A stretch of 64,000 nucleotides of DNA from Lachnospiraceae bacterium (GTDB lineage Bacteria > Bacillota > Clostridia > Lachnospirales > Lachnospiraceae): NCBI GenBank assembly GCA_017625255.1, contig JAGALK010000075.1:1-64000 (forward strand), read 5' to 3'. A program made the position numbers and the translations under genes. The notes beneath the pieces are model-generated. The model was given only the letters and a program-made list of their open reading frames with translations, did no database searches and was not told the origin of the DNA. Below, one piece after another: positions 43,408 to 51,522 of this stretch. How positions within the stretch are numbered: the stretch's first letter is position 1; each line of letters begins with the position of its first letter.

Positions 43408-43445
43408 AGCAGTCATTTTCAAGTGAAAATGACTGCTCTTTTTTT
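43408..43445 (+). terminator. Strong rho-independent terminator
   Basis: A perfect 13-base stem (43408-43420 with 43425-43437) with a four-base loop is followed by an eight-T tract. Confidence 0.92.
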
Positions 43446-43541
43446 GGAAAAAAATTGAAGGAGATACAAAAAATCCTGCAAAAACCAATTTATACAAAAT
43501 GCACAAAATATAAGTGGTCAATACAGGGGTTAAACAGTGAC

Positions 43542-43631
43542 TGTGGAATACTGTGGAAAGTTATCCACAATTTGAAACCACAAAAAGCTGAAAAAAATAA
43601 GTTATACACCAAGTTATCCACTTTATCCACA
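43542..43631. other. DnaA-box cluster in an A/T-rich intergenic region
   Basis: Two exact TTATCCACA boxes lie at 43561-43569 and 43623-43631. Near matches TTATACACC at 43602-43610 and TTATCCACT at 43614-43622 are on the same strand, the last abutting the second exact box. Two weaker boxes on the other strand (TGTGGAATA at 43542-43550 and TGTGGAAAG at 43552-43560) form an inverted arrangement with the first exact box. The following ~130 bases are strongly A/T-rich, as in unwinding elements. No dnaA, dnaN or rpmH gene is in the window, so this may be a DnaA-titration or regulatory cluster rather than oriC. The whole gap 43446-43880 has no credible gene. Confidence 0.7.
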
Positions 43632-43798
43632 AAATACATCTCAAAAAAAAGAACCTATGTTTTGTAAGAATATAATAAAGTTTGCCTATTTGGAAAAAAA
43701 TACAAGAAAATCATTGACATTTCAAATGTGAAAAATCTAAATAAACGGAATGAAAATCGTCAGACTATTTTCGGGAAAAGGGAGGATATAAGCGATAG

Positions 43799-43827
43799 TT
43801 GAAAAATCCAAATTTTTTTGCTATACT
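43799..43827 (+). promoter_or_regulatory. Promoter for the TagA-like / YitT genes
   Basis: TTGAAA at 43799-43804, a 17-base spacer and TATACT at 43822-43827 with a TG extension. Start of transcription near 43834 places the true start codon at 43881. A second possible -35 (TTGACA at 43714-43719) has only a weak partner. Confidence 0.7.
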
Positions 43828-43880
43828 TACACGCGTGTACATTGGGAATCTTGGATAGTGAGAAGAAAGCAAGGGGAAGT

Positions 43881-44567
43881 ATGATAAAAAAAATAAATAT
43901 ACTTGGAATGCAGGTAGATAATTATACCGTAAGGGAATCCATGCTGCGGTTAGAATCCTATACGAATAATGCTGTATTAAATATTATAGAAACCATTACG
44001 ATGAAACAACTGATGTTAGCAACAGAAAATCCGGTTGTTCGTGAATGTGTGGAAAAGTGTGATCTTTCTGTTATTGGTGAAAAGGAGATCTTAGCTGAGG
44101 TTGGAAATGTATCTGCACAGCGAATACGGGAGATTCAGGATAAGGATTTTATGTTCGAATTGATAAAACGAATTGTTCGGAATCAAAAGCGTGTATATTT
44201 GATTGGAAAGACCAGAGCAGATATCGAAGCGATGCATAATTTTTTTGTTGAAGTAAATCCCAAATTTTCAGAAATAGAAAGCTATGCTTTAGACGAATGT
44301 GCAGGAGATGCGGATGATATTATTAATGAAATTAACAGTGAGACACCGGATATTATCATTTCAGCACTGCCGTCGCCTTATGAAGAAGAATTTATTATGG
44401 AGCATAAGGACAAAATCGGTGCGAATATCTGGTATGGCTTAGGAGCAGATTATCATAAAAAAACAGGTATTTTTAATGTAAGTCGGATGGTAAGAAATTT
44501 GTCATTGAGGGGACAACTGCGTCATACGATGCAAAAATATGAAAAAGAAATTAAGGATAGGAAATAA
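43881..44567 (+). CDS. Divergent WecG/TagA/CpsF-family protein, probably not a canonical glycosyltransferase
   Basis: The 228-residue protein aligns by eye along the whole WecG/TagA fold: an INILGMQVDNYT start, a Rossmann-like RVYLIGKTRADIEAM near 110 and a WYGLGADYHKKTG near 195 equivalent to the family GLGGSFD..SG. The signature region LPDGIG, which carries the catalytic Asp of TagA, reads VIGEKE here, and the C-terminal membrane-targeting segment is short. A glycosyltransferase role is therefore doubtful. AAGGGGA at 43871-43877 supports the ATG at 43881; longer upstream frames would begin inside the promoter. YitT follows 3 bases later. Confidence 0.7.
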   Translation: MIKKINILGMQVDNYTVRESMLRLESYTNNAVLNIIETITMKQLMLATENPVVRECVEKCDLSVIGEKEILAEVGNVSAQRIREIQDKDFMFELIKRIVRNQKRVYLIGKTRADIEAMHNFFVEVNPKFSEIESYALDECAGDADDIINEINSETPDIIISALPSPYEEEFIMEHKDKIGANIWYGLGADYHKKTGIFNVSRMVRNLSLRGQLRHTMQKYEKEIKDRK

Positions 44568-44570
44568 AAT

Positions 44571-45446
44571 ATGAAATTGTTAAATAAGAAGCCAGTCTAT
44601 GTGAATTATATCCTGATTATATTAGGTTCAGGTTTAATTGCCATGAGTGTACAGTGTTTATATGATCCCTGTGGTATGGTAACAGGTGGGTTTACCGGTA
44701 TTGCCATTATTATTAAGATGGCAACTTCTTCTATTATAGAAGGCGGTGTACCGCTTTGGCTGACGAACATTTTATTAAATGCACCAGTATTTATTATTGC
44801 GTATTTTATAAAAGGAAAAAGATTTATTGGCAGAACAACATTTGCAACGATTATGCTGTCTGCATGGTTATATGTGATTCCGGCGGTAGATTTGGCACAA
44901 GGAGATTTTATGCTGGCATCGATATTTGGTGCAGTGATTGCCGGAGCAGGTATGGGATTTATCCTTTTGGCTAAAGCTACGACAGGTGGTACGGATATGG
45001 TGGCAGTATTGATTCATCATAAGCTTAGACATTATTCTGTGGTGCGTCTGCTGCTTTTAGTAGATGGTGCAGTAGTTGTTGCAGGTCTGTATGCCTTTGG
45101 TTTACAGGCAGGCTTATATGCAATTATTGCTATTTACATTACATCTAAAGTGTCCGATGCTCTTATGGAAGGAATGAAATATGCAAAAGCTGCTTTTATT
45201 ATTACTGATCGCCATGAACAGGTAGCAGATGCATTGATGAGCACATTAGACAGAGGTGTGACAGGAATTTATGCAAAGGGGATGTATTCTGGTACAGATA
45301 AATGTATGCTCTATTGCGTAGTTTCTAAGAAGGAAATTGTAGAGCTGAAGGATATAGTAGTCAAAATTGATAAAAATGCCTTTGTCATTGTGTCCGATGC
45401 GATTGAAGTTTTAGGCGAAGGATTTATTGAATATCATAAAAAATAG
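44571..45446 (+). CDS. YitT family membrane protein
   Basis: The 291-residue protein has five to six membrane helices (to about residue 205) in the YitT/DUF161 pattern, with DPCGMVTGGFTGIAI near residue 28 and AKATTGGTDMVAV near residue 135. A cytoplasmic DUF2179 domain (about 215-285) with DRGVTGIYAKGMYSGTDK follows. Function in this family is poorly defined; transport or regulation has been proposed. It lies 3 bases after the TagA-like gene and ahead of a strong terminator. Confidence 0.9.
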   Translation: MKLLNKKPVYVNYILIILGSGLIAMSVQCLYDPCGMVTGGFTGIAIIIKMATSSIIEGGVPLWLTNILLNAPVFIIAYFIKGKRFIGRTTFATIMLSAWLYVIPAVDLAQGDFMLASIFGAVIAGAGMGFILLAKATTGGTDMVAVLIHHKLRHYSVVRLLLLVDGAVVVAGLYAFGLQAGLYAIIAIYITSKVSDALMEGMKYAKAAFIITDRHEQVADALMSTLDRGVTGIYAKGMYSGTDKCMLYCVVSKKEIVELKDIVVKIDKNAFVIVSDAIEVLGEGFIEYHKK

Positions 45447-45499
45447 CTGTTTGTACACTTTGTTTACTGAAAAAAAGAGAAAGAAATTATAAAAAATTG

Positions 45500-45542
45500 A
45501 GGAAATGCATAAAAAATGTTGCATTTCCTCTTTCTTTTTTTG
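45500..45542 (+). terminator. Rho-independent terminator
   Basis: GAGGAAATGCA at 45500-45510 pairs with TGCATTTCCTC at 45521-45531, then a C/T-rich and T-rich run. The rest of the ~235-base gap (45447-45681) shows no other clear element besides the leader of the next gene. Confidence 0.85.
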
Positions 45543-45681
45543 TGATTTTGGCTTAAAATGTCTAATAGGTATTTTCGCTTTGAAAAAAATAACAAAAATT
45601 TCATTGTGAATATTGCATATGTTTTATGGGGGAAGCAATAAAAATTGCCCGTATAAAGGGGTATGAGAAGGAGAAATAAGT

Positions 45682-46770
45682 ATGATATCAAACCAGATAC
45701 TTCAAAACACAATTGATGGATTAAAAGGTATCACAAGAATTGATTTGTGCATTATTGATATAGAAGGAAAGGTGCTTGCAGCTACATTTCCGGATGCAGA
45801 CCGTTATATAGAGTCTGCGCAGGCATTTGTGGAATCGCCGGCGGATTCTCAGGTGGTTTCCGGGTGTCAGTTTTTTAAGGTATTTGATGACCATCAGTTA
45901 GAGTATGTTTTATTGGCAAATGGCGACAGTGATGATGTGTATATGGTAGGAAAAATCGCCGGCTTTCAGATTCAGAATCTGTTAGTTGCTTACAAGGAAC
46001 GCTTTGACAAGGATAATTTCATCAAGAACCTGTTGTTGGACAATCTGCTTTTGGTAGATATTTACAATCGTTCCAAAAAGCTCCATATTGATACAGATGC
46101 ACGAAGAGTGGTATATATTATTGAAACAAACCGGGATAAGGATGGAAATGACCTTGAAAAGGTCAGAAGTCTCTATGGTGGAAAATCCAAAGATTTTGTA
46201 ACTGCAGTAGATGAAAAAAATATCATTCTGGTAAAAGAACTTGCAGAGAATGAAACTTATAATGATTTGGAAAAAACAGCAGAAGTAATTTTAGATCTGT
46301 TCCGTGGAAATACCGACAGGGAAGTCCATATAGCATATGGTACAATTATTAATGAAATCAAAGAAGTATCCCGTTCCTACAAAGAAGCGAGAATGGCATT
46401 GGATGTAGGCAAGATTTTCTTTGAAGAAAAGCATGTAATTGCATATTCAACTCTTGGAATCGGTCGTTTGATTTATCAGCTTCCTATTCCATTGTGTAAA
46501 ATGTTTATAAAAGAGATTTTTGATGGCAAATCACCGGATGATTTTGATGAAGAGACACTGACAACAATCAATAAATTCTTTGAGAATAATCTGAATGTGT
46601 CAGAAACCTCTCGTCAGTTGTATATTCATAGAAATACACTGGTATATCGTTTGGATAAATTACAGAAGAGTACAGGTTTGGATTTGCGTATTTTTGAGGA
46701 TGCTATTACATTTAAGATTGCATTGATGGTTGTAAAATATATGAAATATATGGAGTCTTTGGATTATTAA
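45682..46770 (+). CDS. CdaR/PucR-type helix-turn-helix transcription regulator
   Basis: The 362-residue protein has an N-terminal sensory region resembling the sugar-diacid recognition domain (about 8-130, with CIIDIEGKVLAATFPD), a GGDEF-like inactive middle part (about 140-270) and a C-terminal HTH_30 domain (about 300-358) with TINKFFENNLNVSETSRQLYIHRNTLVYRL. CdaR relatives control carbohydrate-acid use in many bacteria, but no such genes adjoin it. A GAAGGAG ribosome binding site precedes the ATG. It is immediately upstream of ftsE with an 18-base gap, so it may be co-transcribed with the division genes. Confidence 0.85.
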   Translation: MISNQILQNTIDGLKGITRIDLCIIDIEGKVLAATFPDADRYIESAQAFVESPADSQVVSGCQFFKVFDDHQLEYVLLANGDSDDVYMVGKIAGFQIQNLLVAYKERFDKDNFIKNLLLDNLLLVDIYNRSKKLHIDTDARRVVYIIETNRDKDGNDLEKVRSLYGGKSKDFVTAVDEKNIILVKELAENETYNDLEKTAEVILDLFRGNTDREVHIAYGTIINEIKEVSRSYKEARMALDVGKIFFEEKHVIAYSTLGIGRLIYQLPIPLCKMFIKEIFDGKSPDDFDEETLTTINKFFENNLNVSETSRQLYIHRNTLVYRLDKLQKSTGLDLRIFEDAITFKIALMVVKYMKYMESLDY

Positions 46771-46788
46771 TTGAGGAGGCACTCATAT

Positions 46789-47469
46789 ATGATTAAGCTA
46801 GAACATGTCAGTAAGACATATTCTGCCGGAATACCGGCCTTAAATGATATTAATTTAGAGATTACAGAAGGCGAATTTGTCTTTATTGTAGGAGACAGCG
46901 GTTCCGGTAAGTCTACTTTGATAAAGCTTTTGTTAAAAGAGTTAGAGCCAAGCGAAGGCGTTATTACGGTAGATGGAAAGAAACTGCATACCATTCGCCG
47001 CAGACACATACCCAAATTTCGCAGAAATCTGGGGGTAGTATTTCAAGACTTCCGTTTGCTGAAGGATAGGAATGTCTATGATAATGTAGCTTTTGCCCAG
47101 AGAGTGATTGGTGCACCGGTGCGGGAATCTAGAAGAAAAGTTCCGGCAATTTTATCTACGGTTGGATTGGCAGCAAAGTATAAATCCTACCCTAAACAGT
47201 TATCCGGTGGAGAGCAGCAGAGGGTAGCTATTGCAAGGGCGCTGATTAATCAGCCAAAGATTTTGCTTGCCGATGAGCCTACCGGTAATCTGGATGCTAA
47301 TAATGCGTGGGAGATTATGAAGCTTTTGGAAGAAATTAACGCAAGAGGCACAACGGTTGTGGTTGTTACACACAATATGGAGATTGTTAAAGCCATGAAT
47401 AAGCGTGTCATCACAGTACAGAAAGGTATCATCGTTTCCGATGAGAAGGGTGATGACGATGAGATTTAG
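46789..47469 (+). CDS. ftsE: Cell division ATP-binding protein FtsE
   Basis: The 226-residue ABC ATPase works with FtsX to switch peptidoglycan hydrolases on at the septum. Walker A GDSGSGKST is at 35-43, followed by the LSGGEQQR signature and Walker B ILLADEPTGNLD. VFQDFRLL after the Q-loop is typical of FtsE. GAGGAGG at 46773-46779 selects the ATG at 46789 over an in-frame ATG at 46771 next to the previous stop. It overlaps ftsX by 11 bases. Confidence 0.95.
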   Translation: MIKLEHVSKTYSAGIPALNDINLEITEGEFVFIVGDSGSGKSTLIKLLLKELEPSEGVITVDGKKLHTIRRRHIPKFRRNLGVVFQDFRLLKDRNVYDNVAFAQRVIGAPVRESRRKVPAILSTVGLAAKYKSYPKQLSGGEQQRVAIARALINQPKILLADEPTGNLDANNAWEIMKLLEEINARGTTVVVVTHNMEIVKAMNKRVITVQKGIIVSDEKGDDDEI

Positions 47470-48367
47470 TTCGATTGGTTATACCATAAAGCAGGGATTT
47501 TGCAATATCTGGCGCAATAAGATGTTTTCTCTGGCATCTATTGCTACAATGTCTGCTTGTATCTTTTTGTTTGGACTTTTCTTTGCCATTGTGACAAATT
47601 TTCAGGCAATGGTAAAAGAAGCGGAATCCGGTGTGGCAGTTACTGTATTTTTCAATGAAGGAATTACACAGGATGAAATTGACTGGATTGGAGAAGAAAT
47701 TGGCAAAAGGGTAGAGGTTTCTGAATACAATTTTATATCCGCAGAAGAAGCATGGGAAGAATTTAAGACGGAATATTTTGGTAATGATGAACAGGCTGCA
47801 GCAGGATTTCAGGATGATAATCCTTTGGCAAATTCCGCCAGTTATGAAATTTATATGAATGATATTTCCATGCAGTCTACGCTGGTAGATTATTTGACCG
47901 GATTAGAGGGCGTCAGAGAAGTACGACAGTCTGAAATTGTGGCAAATACTCTTTCGGATTTTAATAGTCTGATTGGTTACATATCGGTTGGTATCATATT
48001 GATTTTGCTGTTAGTTGCAGTATTTTTGATTAGTAATACGGTTACTACAGGTATCGCTGTCCGCAAGGATGAAATTGGTATCATGAAGCTGATTGGTGCT
48101 ACTGACCGTTTTGTACGGGCACCGTTTATTATTGAAGGTGTGATGATTGGACTGATGGGTTCAATTTTACCGTTGATATTACTTTATATTTTATATAATA
48201 AAGTGATTGTATATATTGGAGAAAAGTTCAGCTTTTTAAATACATTGATTAACTTCCTTCCGGTGGAAGAGGTGTTTGATTCTTTAGTGCCGGTGGCATT
48301 GATTTTGGGTGTCGGCATTGGATTTTTAGGAAGCAGAATTACCATTCGTAAGCATTTGAAAGTATAG
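47459..48367 (+). CDS. ftsX: Cell division membrane protein FtsX
   Basis: The 302-residue protein has the classic start MRFSSIGYTIKQGFCNIWRN, a first helix at about 22-45, a large outer domain (about 46-165) and three C-terminal helices (about 170-300), which is the FtsX plan. The start at 47459 follows a GAGAAGGG site and matches the family N-terminus; earlier in-frame ATGs lie within ftsE. It relays FtsE ATP hydrolysis to an extracellular hydrolase, here most likely the next gene. Confidence 0.95.
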   Translation: MRFSSIGYTIKQGFCNIWRNKMFSLASIATMSACIFLFGLFFAIVTNFQAMVKEAESGVAVTVFFNEGITQDEIDWIGEEIGKRVEVSEYNFISAEEAWEEFKTEYFGNDEQAAAGFQDDNPLANSASYEIYMNDISMQSTLVDYLTGLEGVREVRQSEIVANTLSDFNSLIGYISVGIILILLLVAVFLISNTVTTGIAVRKDEIGIMKLIGATDRFVRAPFIIEGVMIGLMGSILPLILLYILYNKVIVYIGEKFSFLNTLINFLPVEEVFDSLVPVALILGVGIGFLGSRITIRKHLKV

Positions 48368-48374
48368 AGAAGTT

Positions 48375-49655
48375 ATGTTCAATAAAAGTTGGAAAAAAAG
48401 AATAAGTTTGCTGATGCTTGCAGTAATGTTGGCATTTATGCCGACAATGTATGCTTTTGCAGGTTCTTTAAAGGAAGCCAAAGAGGAAAAAGAGCAGTTG
48501 GAAAATTCCTTGAAAGAAGCACAAAAATTGGTGGATACTTTAAAAGGCTCAAAGGAAACTATCGAAGAAAAGGTGACAGAGTTAGATGGAAAGCTTACCG
48601 ATATATCTGCGAATATCACAGACTTAGAAGCAAAGCTTGAAGTTAAAAATCAGGAGCTTTTTGATACACAAGTACTGTTAGAAGAGGCAATATTGGATGA
48701 AAGAGAGCAATATGAGCGAATGAAAATTCGCATTCGTTTTATGTATGAAAACGGAAAGAGCTCTTATATGGAAAGGCTTTTAAATGCAGAGAATTTTGCA
48801 GATTTTTTGAATGCCATAGAATATATTCGACAGATTTCTGCATATGACAGGGCGATGTTAGAACAGTATCGTCAGACGCAGACAATCATTGCAGATGCAA
48901 AGACAGCTTTAGAAGAAGATAAGCTACAGTTAGAGCAGATGCAGACACAGGTAACAGAGGAAAAACAAGCGGTGGAGACACTGCTTACAGCCAAGGAAAC
49001 AGAGCTGGCATCTGTAGATAAAAACTTGGATAAGGCCAGTGAGTTAGCGGATGTATTTGCAGCAGAAATAGAAGCGCAGAATGCAATTATTGCACAGATT
49101 AAACAGGCGGAGGCTGCAAAGGAAGCAGCAAGAAAAAAAGCAGAAGAGGAAGCAAGAAAAAAGGCAGAAGAAGAAGCGCAGAAAAAAGCAGAAGAAAATG
49201 GAGAAGCAGAGCCGGATGAAAGCGGTTCTGAAACGGAAATTCCAGAGGATAGCTATAATGGGGGAGCCTTTGCGTGGCCCTGCCCGAGCAGCAAACGGAT
49301 AACCAGTGATTATGGAAATCGTATATCTCCAACAGAAGGAGCCTCCTCTGATCATAAAGGGATAGATATCGGAGCTGCCTATGGAGCAGATATTGTAGCG
49401 GCTGCAGATGGAATTGTAATTTTTTCCGGTTATAGCAGCGCGGCAGGTAATTATGTCATGATAGATCATGGAGGAAGTCTGTATACCGTTTATATGCATG
49501 CCTCAGCTCTTTGTGTTTCCCAGGGAGAAACCGTTACGAGAGAACAGGTGATAGCAAAGGTTGGAAGTACAGGCATTTCTACGGGAAATCATCTGCATTT
49601 TGGTGTATCTTTAAATGGAAGCTATGTGAGTCCGTGGAATTATTTAAGCAACTAG
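48375..49655 (+). CDS. PcsB/CwlO-like coiled-coil murein hydrolase with LytM (M23) domain
   Basis: The 426-residue protein has a signal peptide (1-28), a long coiled coil (about 30-250), an Ala/Lys/Glu low-complexity spacer (250-285), and an M23 peptidase domain (about 300-426). Zinc ligands are complete: His327 and Asp331 in DHKGIDIG, and His408 in HLHFG (with His406). It is therefore probably an active endopeptidase, unlike the inactive EnvC group. Its place 7 bases after ftsX matches the FtsEX-PcsB/CwlO partnership of other Firmicutes. Confidence 0.93.
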   Translation: MFNKSWKKRISLLMLAVMLAFMPTMYAFAGSLKEAKEEKEQLENSLKEAQKLVDTLKGSKETIEEKVTELDGKLTDISANITDLEAKLEVKNQELFDTQVLLEEAILDEREQYERMKIRIRFMYENGKSSYMERLLNAENFADFLNAIEYIRQISAYDRAMLEQYRQTQTIIADAKTALEEDKLQLEQMQTQVTEEKQAVETLLTAKETELASVDKNLDKASELADVFAAEIEAQNAIIAQIKQAEAAKEAARKKAEEEARKKAEEEAQKKAEENGEAEPDESGSETEIPEDSYNGGAFAWPCPSSKRITSDYGNRISPTEGASSDHKGIDIGAAYGADIVAAADGIVIFSGYSSAAGNYVMIDHGGSLYTVYMHASALCVSQGETVTREQVIAKVGSTGISTGNHLHFGVSLNGSYVSPWNYLSN

Positions 49656-49678
49656 AACATATATATGAATAGAACTAC

Positions 49679-49707
49679 TCCCTGCCAGAACTGGCAGGGA
49701 ATTTCTG
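49679..49707 (+). terminator. Hairpin terminator or attenuator
   Basis: A ten-base perfect stem (49679-49688 with 49691-49700) with a minimal loop is followed by ATTTCTGTT. The weak T-run means part of the transcription may read through into the protease gene. Confidence 0.6.
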
Positions 49708-49737
49708 TTACTATACAGTAAAAAGAAAAGGATAGGG

Positions 49738-50994
49738 ATGCATATGGAATTTGAAACTGAAAAAAAAGCAAAAAATAAAGGATTTGCAAAGGGTGTGATA
49801 ACAGGTGTTTTTAGCACAATTATTATTGGTATAACGGCATTATCTATTTTTATTAATGTCATGGGAAATAGTCTGGTGCTTAGCCCGGGAGCAGACAGTA
49901 AGGGAAGCCAGACGATATTAAGCAGTGAAGTGCAAAAGAAAATCAATGAACTGACAGGATATATTAATTTATATTTTTATGAAGAAGCAGATACAAAAGC
50001 TTTGGCAGAAGGTTTATATTCCGGCTTGTTAGAGGGATTGGGGGATACCTATTCTCAATATTATACAGCAAACGAATATGCAGACTTGCAGATTTCTGCC
50101 ACACAGAATTATTGTGGAATCGGTGCTGCGATGCTTCAGGATATTGATACCATGCAGGTAACTGTCAGTCATGTGTATGAGGGATCTCCGGCAGAAGCAG
50201 CGGGCTTAAAGGATGGAGATATTCTGGTGATGGTAGAGGATATTGAAGCTATAAGCATGGAGCTTTCCGAATTAGTAACCTATATTCGTGGAGAAGAAGG
50301 TACGGTTGTACACTTGCAGGTCTATAGAGAGGGTGAAAGCGATTATATTGAATTGGATGTAACCAGAGCGAATATTGATTTGCCAACCATTGAGCATAAG
50401 CTTTTGAAGGATCATATTGGATATATACAGATTTTAGATTTTGGTGCTCCAACCCATGAACAGTTTATGGCAGCAGTCGAAGATTTAAAACAGCAGGGAA
50501 TGGAAGGCATGATTATTGATGTAAGAGATAATCCGGGTGGAATGGTAACTGCGGTAACAGAAATTTTAGACAGCATTTTACCGGAGGGACTTACGGTATA
50601 TATTCAGGATAAATATGGCAAACGACAGGAATTTTTCTCAGATGCAGAAAATTATATGGATTTGCCAATGGCTGTATTAGTCAATGGCAATAGTGCCAGT
50701 GCATCTGAAATTTTAGCAGGGGCAATCCGTGATTATGAGTACGGAACCTTAATTGGTACAAATACTTATGGAAAAGGCATTGTTCAGACGGTTTATCCAT
50801 TGGATGAAGGTGATGCGGTTAAGCTGACAACAGCAAAATATTTTACACCAAATGGTGAAAATATCCACGGTACAGGTATTGCACCGGATATTGAGTTAGA
50901 GTATGAATATCAGGGAGAAATGACAGATACCTATGATGAAATGCAGGATAACCAGATTTTAAAAGCGATTGAGGTATTAGAAAGTGAACTGTAG
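49738..50994 (+). CDS. S41-family carboxy-terminal processing protease (CtpA/CtpB-like)
   Basis: The 418-residue protein has a membrane anchor (about 20-42), a PDZ domain (about 120-200) and an S41 protease domain (about 205-390). The Ser/Lys dyad lies in NGNSASASE (Ser319 or Ser321) and GTNTYGKGIVQ (Lys346). It trims secreted or membrane proteins from the C-terminus. A CtpB-type gene after the CwlO-like gene and ftsEX is also seen in Bacillus. The VanZ gene begins inside its last codons. Confidence 0.92.
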   Translation: MHMEFETEKKAKNKGFAKGVITGVFSTIIIGITALSIFINVMGNSLVLSPGADSKGSQTILSSEVQKKINELTGYINLYFYEEADTKALAEGLYSGLLEGLGDTYSQYYTANEYADLQISATQNYCGIGAAMLQDIDTMQVTVSHVYEGSPAEAAGLKDGDILVMVEDIEAISMELSELVTYIRGEEGTVVHLQVYREGESDYIELDVTRANIDLPTIEHKLLKDHIGYIQILDFGAPTHEQFMAAVEDLKQQGMEGMIIDVRDNPGGMVTAVTEILDSILPEGLTVYIQDKYGKRQEFFSDAENYMDLPMAVLVNGNSASASEILAGAIRDYEYGTLIGTNTYGKGIVQTVYPLDEGDAVKLTTAKYFTPNGENIHGTGIAPDIELEYEYQGEMTDTYDEMQDNQILKAIEVLESEL

Positions 50995-51469
50995 AAAAAA
51001 GAAAATATGGGCAGTATTAGCTGTTTTTTGGATGATAGTAATATTTTGTTTTTCCCATCAGAAGGCGGATGATTCCGGTGCACTTAGCGGTTCAATCACC
51101 TATCGGATTGTGGAGGCTGTGGATGTTTTGTTTGATTTAGAGCTAAGTGAAAAGGAACGGCTTGTGTATGCAAAGGAAATAGAGCATCCCATACGAAAAG
51201 CGGCGCATATGACAGAATATGGTATTTTTGCCTGCATTTTATTGGGAAATTTTATGCAGTATCCATTTTTTTATAAAAGACGATATCTGTTTGCAGAAGC
51301 AGGAGCAGTCCTTTATGCGGCAACAGACGAATTTCATCAACGATTTGTTGAAGGACGCTCGGGAGAGCTTAGGGATGTCTGTATAGACAGTACAGGTGCG
51401 TTGATAGGTTTGCTTTTGGCGTGGGTATTTCTAAGCTTATATAAGAGAAAAATAGAGAGAAATTCCTAA
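50984..51469 (+). CDS. VanZ family membrane protein
   Basis: The 161-residue protein has about three to four helices and the VanZ motifs FSHQKADDSG near residue 23, RKAAHMTEYGIFA near residue 70 and TDEFHQRFVEGRSGELRDVCID near residue 113. The best start is a GTG at 50984 within the end of the protease gene, giving an 11-base overlap. VanZ homologues are linked with teicoplanin resistance in enterococcal vanA clusters, but most chromosomal copies have no defined role. Confidence 0.88.
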   Translation: MNCRKKKIWAVLAVFWMIVIFCFSHQKADDSGALSGSITYRIVEAVDVLFDLELSEKERLVYAKEIEHPIRKAAHMTEYGIFACILLGNFMQYPFFYKRRYLFAEAGAVLYAATDEFHQRFVEGRSGELRDVCIDSTGALIGLLLAWVFLSLYKRKIERNS

Positions 51470-51522
51470 AGGTATTTATGATAAAATAGTTTATAATAAA
51501 AAAAGAGAAAGAGGTGAAGTTA

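Noticed and set aside
43455-43667. Open frame of ~70 codons after the NlpC/P60 gene
   Set aside because: It begins at a TTG within a terminator tail, overlies the DnaA boxes and has a composition driven by A-runs; no protein family features.
43818-43880. Longer N-terminus for the TagA-like protein
   Set aside because: It would start inside the -10 region of the predicted promoter and upstream of the likely transcription start.
47405-47458. Longer N-terminus for FtsX
   Set aside because: The extra residues lie within ftsE and do not match FtsX, whose usual start corresponds to 47459.
49044-49499. Minus-strand Phe/Leu/Cys-rich frame across the M23 gene
   Set aside because: Antisense of an Ala/Lys/Glu-rich spacer; composition is an artefact of the sense strand.
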